A stretch of DNA of 27,250 nt, from the NCBI GenBank assembly GCA_038203695.1, contig JBBRDQ010000042.1, positions 1 to 27,250 of the forward strand. Reading direction: 5' to 3'. Made by a program: the position numbers and the translations under genes. Positions within the stretch are counted from its first letter, which is position 1. Each line of letters starts with the position of its first letter. Of the stretch, positions 1 to 7,565 are shown in pieces. The notes under the pieces are model-generated. The model did not search any database, was not told the DNA's origin, and saw nothing but the letters and a program-made list of their open reading frames with translations. This DNA comes from M3007 sp038203695. Its GTDB lineage: Bacteria; Bacteroidota; Bacteroidia; Chitinophagales; Saprospiraceae.

Positions 1-207
1 AAATGCCGTAGGTCGCCCGTCGAATTCACGGAGGGTCTGGTAAAATTCAGCCAAAAAATCGGGATCCCGTTTCGCATGATCAAATGCTGCTGCCATATCC
101 TGCAAACCCGGTAACAATACTTCGGGTACAAAACAGCCGCCATATTCGCCAAAATAGCCGGTGCTGTCGAGAATTTCCTGTTTATAACTAGTGTTTATCT
201 GAATCAT
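1..207 (-). CDS. trpB: Tryptophan synthase beta subunit, N-terminal part (cut by the window edge)
   Basis: TrpB joins indole (from the alpha subunit) to L-serine using pyridoxal phosphate, the last step of tryptophan synthesis in the cytoplasm. Only the first 69 codons are present; a full TrpB is about 390-400 residues, so the PLP lysine lies outside. The start is the ATG read leftward from 207. The visible protein has the TrpB1 N-terminal signature: GYFGEYGGCFVPEVLLPGL at about residues 17-35, then a helix with HAKRDPDFLAEFYQTL and GRPTAF at the cut end, matching the usual GRPTPL. The leader holds a TAnnTTTG -7 box and a perfect palindrome between box and start, so the gene seems to have its own regulated promoter. 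Family assignment is secure from N-terminal similarity; operon partners cannot be seen. Confidence 0.93.
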   Translation of the reverse strand, partial: MIQINTSYKQEILDSTGYFGEYGGCFVPEVLLPGLQDMAAAFDHAKRDPDFLAEFYQTLREFDGRPTAF

Positions 208-216
208 GATGTATTA

Positions 217-238
217 TTGTATCAGTACGATGATACAA
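217..238. promoter_or_regulatory. Operator-like perfect palindrome TTGTATCA-N6-TGATACAA
   Basis: Two 8-base arms (217-224 and 231-238) are exact reverse complements around a 6-base spacer. The palindrome overlaps the -7 box of trpB and would cover the transcription start, the place where a repressor dimer would block polymerase. One further copy of the half-site, TTGTATCA, lies at 360-367 upstream of the divergent patatin gene. The regulator is unknown; binding is inferred from symmetry and position only. The rest of the 208-460 intergenic stretch holds no gene I can support, only a near match to a -7 box (CATTTTTG, 366-373) for the rightward gene. Confidence 0.5.
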
Positions 239-243
239 AGGTA
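236..243 (-). promoter_or_regulatory. -7 box of the trpB promoter
   Basis: Read leftward this is TACCTTTG, a full match to the Bacteroidota -7 consensus TAnnTTTG. It lies 28 bases upstream of the trpB start codon. No TTTG is seen at the usual -33 distance, so the assignment rests on the -7 box and its placement. Confidence 0.55.
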
Positions 244-460
244 AAACAGTTATTTGAATTAATGCGTACTGATTGCTGATTAATGCCGCGACAGATTTTA
301 AGGTGCTGATAATCAACATTTTACTTTTTTAAACTGGATAATTTTCCAAAATTAAATCGTTGTATCATTTTTGTGGCTTTATTTTAACCGATGATTGCAT
401 GGTTGCTCGGCAGCCTACCCCAAGTTATCGTTCATTATTCATCGTTCATATTCCAGCATC

Positions 461-1636
461 ATGTCAAAATTCATTGAGAAACGACTGGCGGCCAAAGGCC
501 CCAAACGTATTTTAGCCCTCGACGGCGGCGGCATTCGCGGTGCCGTCACGGTTGGTTTTTTAAAAAAGATCGAGACAATTTTACGGGAGCGCCACAACAA
601 TCCGAAACTGTTGCTTTGCGAGTATTTCGACTTGATTGGCGGCACGAGTACGGGTTCCATTATCGCCACCTTACTGGCACTGGGCAAAAGCGCGGACGAA
701 ATCGAGCGCCTCTACAATGCACTTGGTGAAAAAATCTTTGGCCAGCAGATCTCCCTCTGGAATCCGCTGCAATGGAGTGAATGGATGAGCGCTGATTTTG
801 ATGCGGCACCACTGGAAACCGAACTCAAAACCCTGTTGGGCGATCTTACTTTGGGCAGCGACGCGGTACTTACCGGACTGTGCATCGTGGCCAAACGCGC
901 CGATACATTCAGTACCTGGCCAATGTCCAACAATCCAAGAGCGCCCTATTTTGGCGAGCCGTACAACAATGGTGAATATAAATTGCGCGATGTTATTCGT
1001 GCGAGCACGGCGGCACCCACCTATTTCCGCCCGCAATCCATTCATATAGCGGAGGATCAACAGGGTGTTTTTGTGGATGGCGGCATCAGCATGGCCAACA
1101 ATCCGGCCTGGCAGTTTTTCCTCATGGCGACGCTCAAAGGGTATCGTTTCGACTGGAAAACCGGCGACCGCAACCTTATGATCGTTTCGATCGGTACGGG
1201 TACGCATACCAAACTGCGCAATCCCGGCCTGGCCGAAAACTTCAACAAACTGCAATGGGCCAAGGAAATTCCCGACCTCTTCATGGAAGATGCCAGTTGG
1301 CAAAACCAGACGATGTTGCAATATCTGAGCAACAGTCCGACCCGTTTTGTCATCGACCGCGAAATCGGCAACATGGAAGGCGAAGTATTGGGCGGCAAAC
1401 CGCAACTTTTTTACCTGCGTTACAATGCTTGGCTGGAAAAGCCCTCGGAAAAAGAACTGCTGATGAACGCCAAACCGGACCTGACCGCGTATTTTTCAGT
1501 AGCGGATCTGGTAGATATGCGCGAGATGAGCAATGCCAAACGCGTCAATGATCTCACCAAAGTAGGGCATGTTTCGGCGGAGTTTTTCGTAAAAGAGGCG
1601 CATTTCCCGGAATGGTTTGATCTGAAAAAGGAGTGA
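461..1636 (+). CDS. Patatin-like phospholipase/acyl hydrolase
   Basis: A predicted lipid acyl hydrolase with a Ser-Asp catalytic dyad. With the ATG at 461 (391 residues) the motifs are: oxyanion-hole loop DGGGIRG at 21-27, nucleophile elbow GGTSTG with Ser63, and the catalytic Asp206 in VDGG, followed by ISMANNP. The frame is open further upstream to a TTG at 395, but that stretch reads like non-coding DNA and the ATG gives the normal short lead into the GGGIRG strand. There is no signal peptide or membrane segment, so it is probably cytoplasmic. Its stop is 7 bases from the stop of the convergent GH130 gene, with no terminator between them. Some patatins are phage-defence effectors (CapV of CBASS), but no cyclase or other CBASS gene is nearby, so a stand-alone lipase is the modest call. 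Substrate is unknown. Confidence 0.88.
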   Translation: MSKFIEKRLAAKGPKRILALDGGGIRGAVTVGFLKKIETILRERHNNPKLLLCEYFDLIGGTSTGSIIATLLALGKSADEIERLYNALGEKIFGQQISLWNPLQWSEWMSADFDAAPLETELKTLLGDLTLGSDAVLTGLCIVAKRADTFSTWPMSNNPRAPYFGEPYNNGEYKLRDVIRASTAAPTYFRPQSIHIAEDQQGVFVDGGISMANNPAWQFFLMATLKGYRFDWKTGDRNLMIVSIGTGTHTKLRNPGLAENFNKLQWAKEIPDLFMEDASWQNQTMLQYLSNSPTRFVIDREIGNMEGEVLGGKPQLFYLRYNAWLEKPSEKELLMNAKPDLTAYFSVADLVDMREMSNAKRVNDLTKVGHVSAEFFVKEAHFPEWFDLKKE

Positions 1637-1643
1637 AGTTAAT

Positions 1644-2741
1644 CTACTTTTCCTTACACGCTGCCACCGCGATCTTTGAATCCGCCGTCCCGTAATAGAG
1701 CAGCCACTGGTCTTTGAACCATACCATACCTTCCAGAAAACATACGTTGTTGATCTGTCCGCTTAGTTCGTAGGGCTGATCGGGCGTCAGGAAAAACTGA
1801 TTGGCGCGGGCGAGCAATTTATCGGGTTTGGCCGGAGAAAATAATGCCTGGCCTACGGAATAACTATCGGCAGCCAGGGTTTTATCACCACTGCTGGCGC
1901 TGTTCGAACTATTGTACAAGAGCAAAATGCCTTCCTTACGGAGTAAAGCAAATGGTCCGGGCTCTACCAGACGGCTGTCAAAATAGCCAGCCCGTGGCTG
2001 TAAGGCCGAAAGTAATTTCCCTTTTTTGTCCGTCACCGGTTCCCAATGAATACCGTCATTCGAAGTAGCGGTAAAAATATCGGTGTCGCCCCAATACATC
2101 CAGTATTTACCCTTGATTTTATGGGCGATGATCCGTTCGTCGTCGCGCTCGCAGACAATAGCGCCGGATTTGGACCACAGCTCGAAGTATTTGCGATCGG
2201 GGAAAGCGGGGCCGTGTTTTTGCCAGCGTTCCAGATCGCTCGAAGTGGCTACGCATAACCGGGCCGTTTTGCCGTCGTAGGCCGTGTAGGTCATTATATA
2301 GGTGCCATCTTCGCGCTGCACCACGCGTGGATCTTCGCACCCGCCTTCCCACTCGATATTTTTGTACGTGTCGTTGTCGGGATATAAGACCGGCGTGGCA
2401 TTTTTACGAAAATCAAAACCATCGCGACTGTTGGCCAGACCGATGCGCGAAGTGCCGGCAGATTCGCCAATCTCATCTTCGGCGCGATACAGCAGCCAAA
2501 CCCGTTTGTCCCGGACGACTGCCGCAGGGTTGAACACGTCTTTTTCTTCCCAGCGCACATTTTTCCGGCGGATGGGGCAATTAAAATCCGCACTCCGGTC
2601 GGGTTCCAGCACCGGATTGTGCTGGTTTTGTTTTACCAGTGGCTGTAGCGTCCAATCCGCATTGACAGGAATTTTTCCGGTGCCCGTACACGCAGCGAAA
2701 AAGAAGGCTAAAACGCTGATTTTCAAGGAAAAAGACTGCAT
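1644..2741 (-). CDS. GH130 family glycosidase/phosphorylase, lipoprotein
   Basis: A five-bladed beta-propeller enzyme of family GH130, which acts on beta-mannosides either by phosphorolysis or, in some clades, by hydrolysis. The 365-residue protein starts with a lipoprotein signal, with lipobox FAAC and Cys18, so it should be anchored outside the cytoplasm. Family marks are NPAAVVRDKRVWLLYRA (71-87), the catalytic-site segment WEGGCEDPRV (131-140, Asp137), YIMTYTAYDGKTARLC (148-163), SKSGAI (191-196), DSRLVEPGP (255-263) and a closing YYGTADSKIAVA. Secretion argues against a cytoplasmic phosphorylase fed by intracellular phosphate and favours a hydrolytic beta-mannosidase, but this is inference. 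It sits near a GH2 beta-mannosidase and a GH92 alpha-mannosidase in the same window. Family confidence is high, exact linkage specificity low. Confidence 0.87.
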   Translation of the reverse strand: MQSFSLKISVLAFFFAACTGTGKIPVNADWTLQPLVKQNQHNPVLEPDRSADFNCPIRRKNVRWEEKDVFNPAAVVRDKRVWLLYRAEDEIGESAGTSRIGLANSRDGFDFRKNATPVLYPDNDTYKNIEWEGGCEDPRVVQREDGTYIMTYTAYDGKTARLCVATSSDLERWQKHGPAFPDRKYFELWSKSGAIVCERDDERIIAHKIKGKYWMYWGDTDIFTATSNDGIHWEPVTDKKGKLLSALQPRAGYFDSRLVEPGPFALLRKEGILLLYNSSNSASSGDKTLAADSYSVGQALFSPAKPDKLLARANQFFLTPDQPYELSGQINNVCFLEGMVWFKDQWLLYYGTADSKIAVAACKEK

Positions 2742-2771
2742 AATAAGGGGACTGTGTTTGGAGAGAACTCC

Positions 2772-3386
2772 TTAATTTAAAACTGGTTTTTTCCGGGGGA
2801 AGTAGGCCGGCTTGGATTTGTAAACCGCTCCGGTCGCATCCGACAATTCGGTGGCTTCTGTAGGAGCCGGTAATGGTACCGCAGTGGATACGCCCTGCAA
2901 CCGGTCTAGTTCACTTTCAATATCCAGCAAGGCGCTTTCAATATTTGGCAACGGCCGGGTAATGACCATGCGAATGATGCCGGCCGGATCAATAATTACC
3001 GCCAACCGGTCGCAACCAGCCTGTGGCCGCCGTCCGGAAGCCAATCCGTACATTTTGGCGATCCTGAAATCCAGGTCTTCCAAAACAGGCGCATTCAGGT
3101 ATATGCCGATAAATCGTTTCGCTTTGTCCGACCAGTCGTGCTGTCGGATTGATTCATTGGTGAGTGCCAGCACTTTTGTATTACGATTGTGCAACCAACG
3201 CTCTTTCATGGCCAGAAACGCGGAAAACATGGTCCAGGCCGAGGTAAAATTGGCCGGATGAGCAAAGAAAATACACCATTGACCGGCACTGTATTCCGGG
3301 AAACGCAATAAACCACGACTCGTTTGAAACTCAAAAAAGGGGGCCACGTCGCCCACTTGCGGTAAGTCATTATACTGGATTGCCAT
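2772..3386 (-). CDS. Peroxiredoxin-fold protein lacking the peroxidatic cysteine
   Basis: A thioredoxin-fold protein of the AhpC/TSA (1-Cys Prx6-like) family, 204 residues from the ATG at 3386. The family active-site motif HPADFTPVCT is here HPANFTSAWT (43-52): Trp51 stands where the peroxidatic Cys should be. Other Prx6 features remain, including the VGDVAPFFEF lead (11-20), Arg127 and the IIDPAGIIRMVI strand (131-142), and the RPLPNIESALLDIESELDRL helix. Cysteines at 38 and 125 are elsewhere. Peroxidase activity by the normal mechanism is therefore unlikely; a binding or regulatory role, or a different enzyme activity, is possible. The frame continues upstream to 3542, but a strong promoter (3488-3519) lies inside that extension, which supports the 3386 start. 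It stands between the GH130 and GH2 genes. Confidence 0.82.
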   Translation of the reverse strand: MAIQYNDLPQVGDVAPFFEFQTSRGLLRFPEYSAGQWCIFFAHPANFTSAWTMFSAFLAMKERWLHNRNTKVLALTNESIRQHDWSDKAKRFIGIYLNAPVLEDLDFRIAKMYGLASGRRPQAGCDRLAVIIDPAGIIRMVITRPLPNIESALLDIESELDRLQGVSTAVPLPAPTEATELSDATGAVYKSKPAYFPRKKPVLN

Positions 3387-3487
3387 AGTCAACTGTTTTT
3401 GTGAATTTGGATTAAACAACGTCTGTCTACTATACGCGTGATGGCGCAATTTCGTATGCGGGTCAAGGCGATTTGCAAAATCATCCT

Positions 3488-3519
3488 CAAAAGTAGCGTG
3501 TTTTACGATATAGACCAAA
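3488..3519 (-). promoter_or_regulatory. Bacteroidota promoter for the peroxiredoxin-like gene
   Basis: Read leftward: TTTG (3519-3516), a 20-base spacer, then TACTTTTG (3495-3488). Both boxes and the spacing match the Bacteroidota -33/-7 consensus. Transcription would begin near 3481 and give a leader of about 95 bases before the ATG at 3386. Confidence 0.7.
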
Positions 3520-3594
3520 GAATTTAACGCAGGTAGCCGCACCGGAAATTATATCCGCTGCAAAGCGTCTGCCAATAGCGGAACTTTACGAATG

Positions 3595-3609
3595 ACTGCG
3601 GGACGCAGT
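3595..3609. repeat. Inverted repeat ACTGCG-GGA-CGCAGT in front of the beta-mannosidase promoter
   Basis: Two exact 6-base arms around a 3-base centre end 9 bases before the -7 box of the GH2 gene, in the place of its -33 element, which is otherwise not recognisable. It could be a binding site for an activator or repressor. A chance origin is possible at this length. Confidence 0.35.
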
Positions 3610-3618
3610 AAAAATTTA

Positions 3619-3626
3619 TACTTTTG
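3619..3626 (+). promoter_or_regulatory. -7 box of the GH2 beta-mannosidase promoter
   Basis: TACTTTTG matches TAnnTTTG exactly and lies 34 bases before the ATG at 3661. No TTTG is present at the -33 distance. Its position inside the upstream open frame (3592-3660) shows that the ATG at 3661, not an earlier one, is the start. Confidence 0.55.
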
Positions 3627-3660
3627 TGCCCTCGCTCCTGCTACCGAGCCTGCGTCTGAC

Positions 3661-6186
3661 ATGAAAAAACTATTGCTCGCAATTACTGCCCTGTTCCCCA
3701 TGCTTTCCATCGCCCAAGTCCCTTCTTTTACGCCCATCCGCCAGCCAATAAATGCAGCGAACTGGGAGTTCCGGCAAGCGCATACCGCAGCCTGGAAACC
3801 GACTCAGGTGCCGACTACCGTGCATACTTCGCTGCTGAAAAACGGTATGATCGAAGACCCTTTCTACCGGGATAACGAAGAGAAATTGCAGTGGATCGAA
3901 CAGGAAGACTGGGAATTCCAGTGTACATTCGACGTACCCGCTGCTACCTTTTCCAAGAAACACATTTCCTTGATATTAAAAGGATTAGACACCTATGCCC
4001 ACGTGTACGTAAACGATAGCCTGGTGCTGGAAAGCGACAATTCGTTTCGGGAATGGGAGATAGATATAAAAAAATACGCACGCGAAAAAGGCAACTCCCT
4101 GCATATCTACTTTGAAAGTCCGCTAAAAAAAGTAGCCGACGACTGGAAAAACCTGGGGTATGAATTGCCGGGCGGTATCCGCACCATGACGCGCTCCGCC
4201 CAATACCAGTACGGCTGGGACTGGGGTCCGCGATTCGTCGGCTGTGGCATCCTGTTCAAGCCGGAATTACTGGCCTGGGATGATTTCATGATTGAAAATA
4301 TCTACGTTACCACCCAATCGATCACGCCGGAACTTGCCAAATTAGTAGCCCGCATTCGGTACCGGTCCGACTTCTCGGGGCCGGTCACCCTGGAAGCATT
4401 GTTCAACAAACGCAAATCGCTGGAAGACCGCAAATTCTTCCCGGGCGTACATGAAGACTCCGTCACCTGGGATGTACCGGAGCCGAGACTCTGGTGGTGC
4501 AACGGCATGGGGGAGCCATATTTGTACGATTTTACGATCGCCGTTAAACGCGGTTATCAGGTAGTGGATAAAATGGACATCCGTATGGGTATCCGCAAAA
4601 TCGAACTGGTGACGGAAAAAGACGACCAAGGAGAGACGTTTTATTTCAAACTCAACGGTAAAAAAGTGTTTGCTAAAGGGGCTAATTATATCCCGCAGGA
4701 TATGTTTCAGGACCGGGTGGCACCCGACCATTACAAGCGGTTGGTCAGCGACGCAGTGGCCGCCAATATGAATATGCTGCGCGTCTGGGGCGGTGGCGTG
4801 TATGAAGACCAACTTTTTTACCAGCTCTGCGATGCGCGCGGCATTCTGGTCTGGCAGGACTTTATGTTTGCCTGCGCCATGTACCCGGGTAATGGAAAAT
4901 TCCTGAAAACGGCTTCCAAAGAGGCCATTTACCAGATCGAACGGTTGCGCCAGCATCCGTGTATGGCGCTGTGGTGTGGCAATAATGAGAACAATGAGGC
5001 CTGGAATCACTGGGGTTGGCAAATGAATTTCACGGAAGCCCAGCGCACCAAACTCTGGAAGGACTATCAAACGCTTTTCGTCGATCTGTTACCGACCTAT
5101 GTGCAAAACGACGGCGGTAGCATTCCCTACTGGGAGAGTTCGCCGAAATATGGACGCGCCAATCCGAAATCATTGACCGAAGGCGATTCTCATTACTGGG
5201 GCGTTTGGCACGACGAGGAGCCTTTTGAAATCTTCAACAAAAAAGTGCCGCGTTTTATGAGTGAATACGGCTTTCAGTCGTTCCCGGAATGGCGCACCAT
5301 CAAATCGTTCACCTTGCCGGAAGACCGACAACTGGCGTCGAAAGTGATGTTACTGCACCAAAAACACCCGCGCGGCAACGCAATTATTGCAGAGTATATG
5401 AAACGCGATTTCCGGCCGACCAAAAATTTTGAAGACTTTGTGTACGTCAGCCAGATTTTACAGGCCGAAGGTATGCGCACCGGGATCGAAGCCCATCGCC
5501 GCAACAAACCGTACTGCATGGGGACGTTGTACTGGCAACTCAACGATGCCTGGCCGGTGGCTTCGTGGGCGAGCATCGATTATTTCGGCCGCTGGAAAGC
5601 CATGCACTATTATGTGCGGGATGCTTATAGCCCGGTGGCTTCCTTACCAATCGTGGAAAATGATATTCTGAAAATTTACGGCGTCAATGATTTGCCTGAT
5701 AATCAAAAAGTTACGATCACTGTGCGCGCGCTTTCACTGGATGGCAAAGTGCTGAGCAATGTAACCAATCCCGATGTAACCGTTGCAGCCGATTCAAGCC
5801 GGGTAATCTGGGAAGGCTACCTGAAAACGGTGCTGGACCGACATAAATCCGAGGACGTAGTGGTGGAAATTATCCTGAAAACTGCGGAGGGAAAGTTGTT
5901 GCACCGCCGTTTGTTCTACCTCGTGCCACCGCGCAAACTGATGCTGCCGCGCGCCAAGGTCGCTACCCAGGTAACCCAGGTCAACGATGGGTATGAAATT
6001 ACCCTGCAATGCGATCGCGTGGCTAAGAATGTGCTGATCAGCACCGATTCGGATGGATTTTTCCAGGATAATTACTTTGATCTACTGCCCGGCGAGCGAA
6101 AAACCGTCTTGTTTAAAACGGACCGCCTACTGGATACGCCGCAAAGTGCCTTCCGGGTGCGCAGTCTGGTGGATACGTATGAATAA
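3661..6186 (+). CDS. Secreted GH2 beta-mannosidase
   Basis: A glycoside hydrolase family 2 exo-beta-mannosidase that removes beta-linked mannose from the non-reducing end of manno-oligosaccharides or N-glycan cores. From ATG 3661 it is 841 residues, the usual family length. The first 19 residues are a signal peptide ending SIAQ, so it is exported, probably to the periplasm. A jelly-roll sugar-binding domain comes first (WEQ-type start near 80-210, with YQYGWDWGPRF and a GIRTMTR segment), then an immunoglobulin-like domain, then the TIM barrel. The acid/base is Glu443 in WCGNNENNE and the nucleophile Glu535 in FMSEYGFQSFPE; their spacing of 92 residues fits known GH2 mannosidases. WGGGVYEDQLFY is also typical of beta-mannosidases. 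Its neighbours GH130 and GH92 support a mannose-glycan role. Confidence 0.93.
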   Translation: MKKLLLAITALFPMLSIAQVPSFTPIRQPINAANWEFRQAHTAAWKPTQVPTTVHTSLLKNGMIEDPFYRDNEEKLQWIEQEDWEFQCTFDVPAATFSKKHISLILKGLDTYAHVYVNDSLVLESDNSFREWEIDIKKYAREKGNSLHIYFESPLKKVADDWKNLGYELPGGIRTMTRSAQYQYGWDWGPRFVGCGILFKPELLAWDDFMIENIYVTTQSITPELAKLVARIRYRSDFSGPVTLEALFNKRKSLEDRKFFPGVHEDSVTWDVPEPRLWWCNGMGEPYLYDFTIAVKRGYQVVDKMDIRMGIRKIELVTEKDDQGETFYFKLNGKKVFAKGANYIPQDMFQDRVAPDHYKRLVSDAVAANMNMLRVWGGGVYEDQLFYQLCDARGILVWQDFMFACAMYPGNGKFLKTASKEAIYQIERLRQHPCMALWCGNNENNEAWNHWGWQMNFTEAQRTKLWKDYQTLFVDLLPTYVQNDGGSIPYWESSPKYGRANPKSLTEGDSHYWGVWHDEEPFEIFNKKVPRFMSEYGFQSFPEWRTIKSFTLPEDRQLASKVMLLHQKHPRGNAIIAEYMKRDFRPTKNFEDFVYVSQILQAEGMRTGIEAHRRNKPYCMGTLYWQLNDAWPVASWASIDYFGRWKAMHYYVRDAYSPVASLPIVENDILKIYGVNDLPDNQKVTITVRALSLDGKVLSNVTNPDVTVAADSSRVIWEGYLKTVLDRHKSEDVVVEIILKTAEGKLLHRRLFYLVPPRKLMLPRAKVATQVTQVNDGYEITLQCDRVAKNVLISTDSDGFFQDNYFDLLPGERKTVLFKTDRLLDTPQSAFRVRSLVDTYE

Positions 6187-6317
6187 TTAATTGTTTATCA
6201 ATTGATTATACTCCAATGAGACGGCTTAACCTGTTAAAAAAAACCTAAACTCCGGTTTACTGCGTGTCTTTCCAGGTTCTTGCGCGTTTAAAGCACGAAT
6301 CAATTAAATGCAAAATC

Positions 6318-7052
6318 ATGTTAAAAAAATCACTCCTTTTGGTGGTAGCCTTGCTCGCTGCCCAACTCTCGTTCGCACAGTTTGGCAAAATTGTCGATAA
6401 GGCAAAAAATGTAGCCAAAGACATCAGCGGCGGCGACCTCACCCAGGATGAAGCCGGCAGAGGCTTGAAAGAAGCGCTGGATGCCGGCGTCGGCCAAGCA
6501 GTGGATTTTCTCTCGGCCAAAGACGGTTATTTTGCCAGCCCGTATAAAATCCTGTTGCCGGAAGAAGCCCGCAAAATCACCGATAAATTGAAGATGGTAC
6601 CCGGTTTTGCCAATGCCGAAGCCGATCTGACCGAGCGCATGAACCGGGCTGCCGAAGATGCGGCGCAAAAAGCCAAACCGATTTTTATCAATGCCATCAA
6701 GAAAATTACTTTTCAGGATGCCATGAATATTCTCACCGGCAATCAGGATGCCGCGACGCGTTTTCTGGAAAAGTCTACGTTCGATGCGCTATATGCCGAA
6801 TTCAAACCGGTCATTCAAACTTCGCTGGACAAAGTGAATGCCCGCGAATACTGGCGCACCACCGTCAATGCGTATAATAAATTGCCGATGGTGACCAAAA
6901 CCAACCCGGAACTGGACGACCACGTCACGAAAACGGCCTTGAAAGGGATGTTCAGCCTGATTGAGAAAAAAGAAAACGGCATCCGGACGGATGTTGGCCA
7001 ACGCAATTCGGAACTGCTGAAAAAGGTGTTTGCAAAGCAGGATAAGAAATAG
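6318..7052 (+). CDS. Secreted DUF4197 protein
   Basis: A 244-residue exported protein of the DUF4197 family; no biochemical function is established for it that I know of. The ATG at 6318 begins a clear signal peptide (about residues 1-21, ending LSFAQ). An upstream open stretch from 6264 is ignored because the signal peptide would then be internal. The mature part is helical and soluble-looking, with the family's LKEALDAGVGQAVDFLSAKDGY segment, a YKILLPEEARKI segment and FQDAMNILTGNQDAATRFL. It follows the GH2 gene by 131 bases but has no clear promoter of its own that I can identify, and it is followed at once by two strong hairpins. Confidence 0.85.
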   Translation: MLKKSLLLVVALLAAQLSFAQFGKIVDKAKNVAKDISGGDLTQDEAGRGLKEALDAGVGQAVDFLSAKDGYFASPYKILLPEEARKITDKLKMVPGFANAEADLTERMNRAAEDAAQKAKPIFINAIKKITFQDAMNILTGNQDAATRFLEKSTFDALYAEFKPVIQTSLDKVNAREYWRTTVNAYNKLPMVTKTNPELDDHVTKTALKGMFSLIEKKENGIRTDVGQRNSELLKKVFAKQDKK

Positions 7053-7054
7053 GT

Positions 7055-7105
7055 GTACCGGCTGCTTCATCTGCCGAATGAGTCGGCAGCTGAAGCAGCC
7101 GGTAC
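7055..7105. terminator. Long hairpin after the DUF4197 gene
   Basis: Arms 7055-7069 and 7091-7105 are exact reverse complements (GTACCGGCTGCTTCA and its partner). After one mismatch (7070/7090) the stem continues as CTGCCGA (7071-7077) and TCGGCAG (7083-7089) around a 5-base loop. No T-run follows, so it may be an mRNA 3' stabiliser or a dispersed palindromic repeat and not a terminator by itself. Confidence 0.55.
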
Positions 7106-7111
7106 GATAAG

Positions 7112-7152
7112 ACGAGGGGTAAAAAACGGATCAACCGTTTTTTACCCCTCGT
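7112..7152. terminator. Bidirectional terminator between convergent genes
   Basis: An exact 18-base stem (7112-7129 with 7135-7152) closes on a 5-base loop. The A-run in one arm and T-run in the other are inside the stem, so it can act in both directions. It lies between the ends of the DUF4197 gene (rightward) and the DUF3467 gene (leftward), where a shared terminator is expected. Confidence 0.75.
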
Positions 7153-7184
7153 TATTTTACAATCCTACGTAAAAAAACGCACGC

Positions 7185-7502
7185 TTACGCCATTGCCGTA
7201 GGCGCGCCAAAATTCATCGGCGGCACTTGCTGTTCGCTGTCTTCGATCCGGCCGAACTGGGCTTCGTATTTTTGGATATTATCTTTGAGGGCAGCCATCA
7301 GGCGCTTGGCGTGTTGGGGAGTCAGAATGATGCGTGATTTTACTTTCGCTTTCGGCACGTTCGGCATCAGGCGGATAAAATCGACGACAAATTCAGAATT
7401 GGAATGGGCGATAATTGCCAGATTGGAATAAACGCCTTCCGAAATTTCTTCGGAAATCTCGATGTTAATCGCCGGTGGTTGGGTATTTTTAGGCTCAGCC
7501 AT
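7185..7502 (-). CDS. DUF3467 family protein
   Basis: A 105-residue cytoplasmic protein of the DUF3467 family, found across Bacteroidota and some other phyla; function unknown. Family features seen: an acidic N-terminal strand INIEISEEISEGVYSNL (13-29), then AIIAHSNSEFVVDFIRLMP (30-48) and KSRIILTPQHAKRLMAAL (55-72). The family looks like a small beta-rich protein followed by a helix. It is the third gene of a leftward row after the YbhN-like gene and rfaE2, but it has its own -7 box at 7552-7559, so it can be transcribed alone. The bidirectional terminator follows it. Confidence 0.88.
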   Translation of the reverse strand: MAEPKNTQPPAINIEISEEISEGVYSNLAIIAHSNSEFVVDFIRLMPNVPKAKVKSRIILTPQHAKRLMAALKDNIQKYEAQFGRIEDSEQQVPPMNFGAPTAMA

Positions 7503-7551
7503 GTTGAACTATTATTTGAGTAATTGAAATGAATGGTAAAGGCAAGGCGGG

Positions 7552-7559
7552 CAAAAGTA
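7552..7559 (-). promoter_or_regulatory. -7 box of the DUF3467 gene
   Basis: Read leftward it is TACTTTTG, an exact TAnnTTTG match, 49 bases upstream of the start at 7502 and just past the end of rfaE2. No -33 TTTG is visible. Confidence 0.5.
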
Positions 7560-7565
7560 AACAAT

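Noticed and set aside
671..1405. Long leftward open frame antisense to the patatin gene
   Set aside because: Its length follows from the codon use of the real gene; the opposite frame has all patatin motifs, and this one has no recognisable domain.
461..1636. Patatin as a CBASS effector (CapV-like)
   Set aside because: No nucleotide cyclase, HORMA, TRIP13 or E1/E2-like gene lies nearby, so the defence reading has no support beyond the fold.
4342..5070. Leftward open frame antisense to the GH2 gene
   Set aside because: It lies wholly inside the beta-mannosidase catalytic region, which is clearly coding on the other strand.
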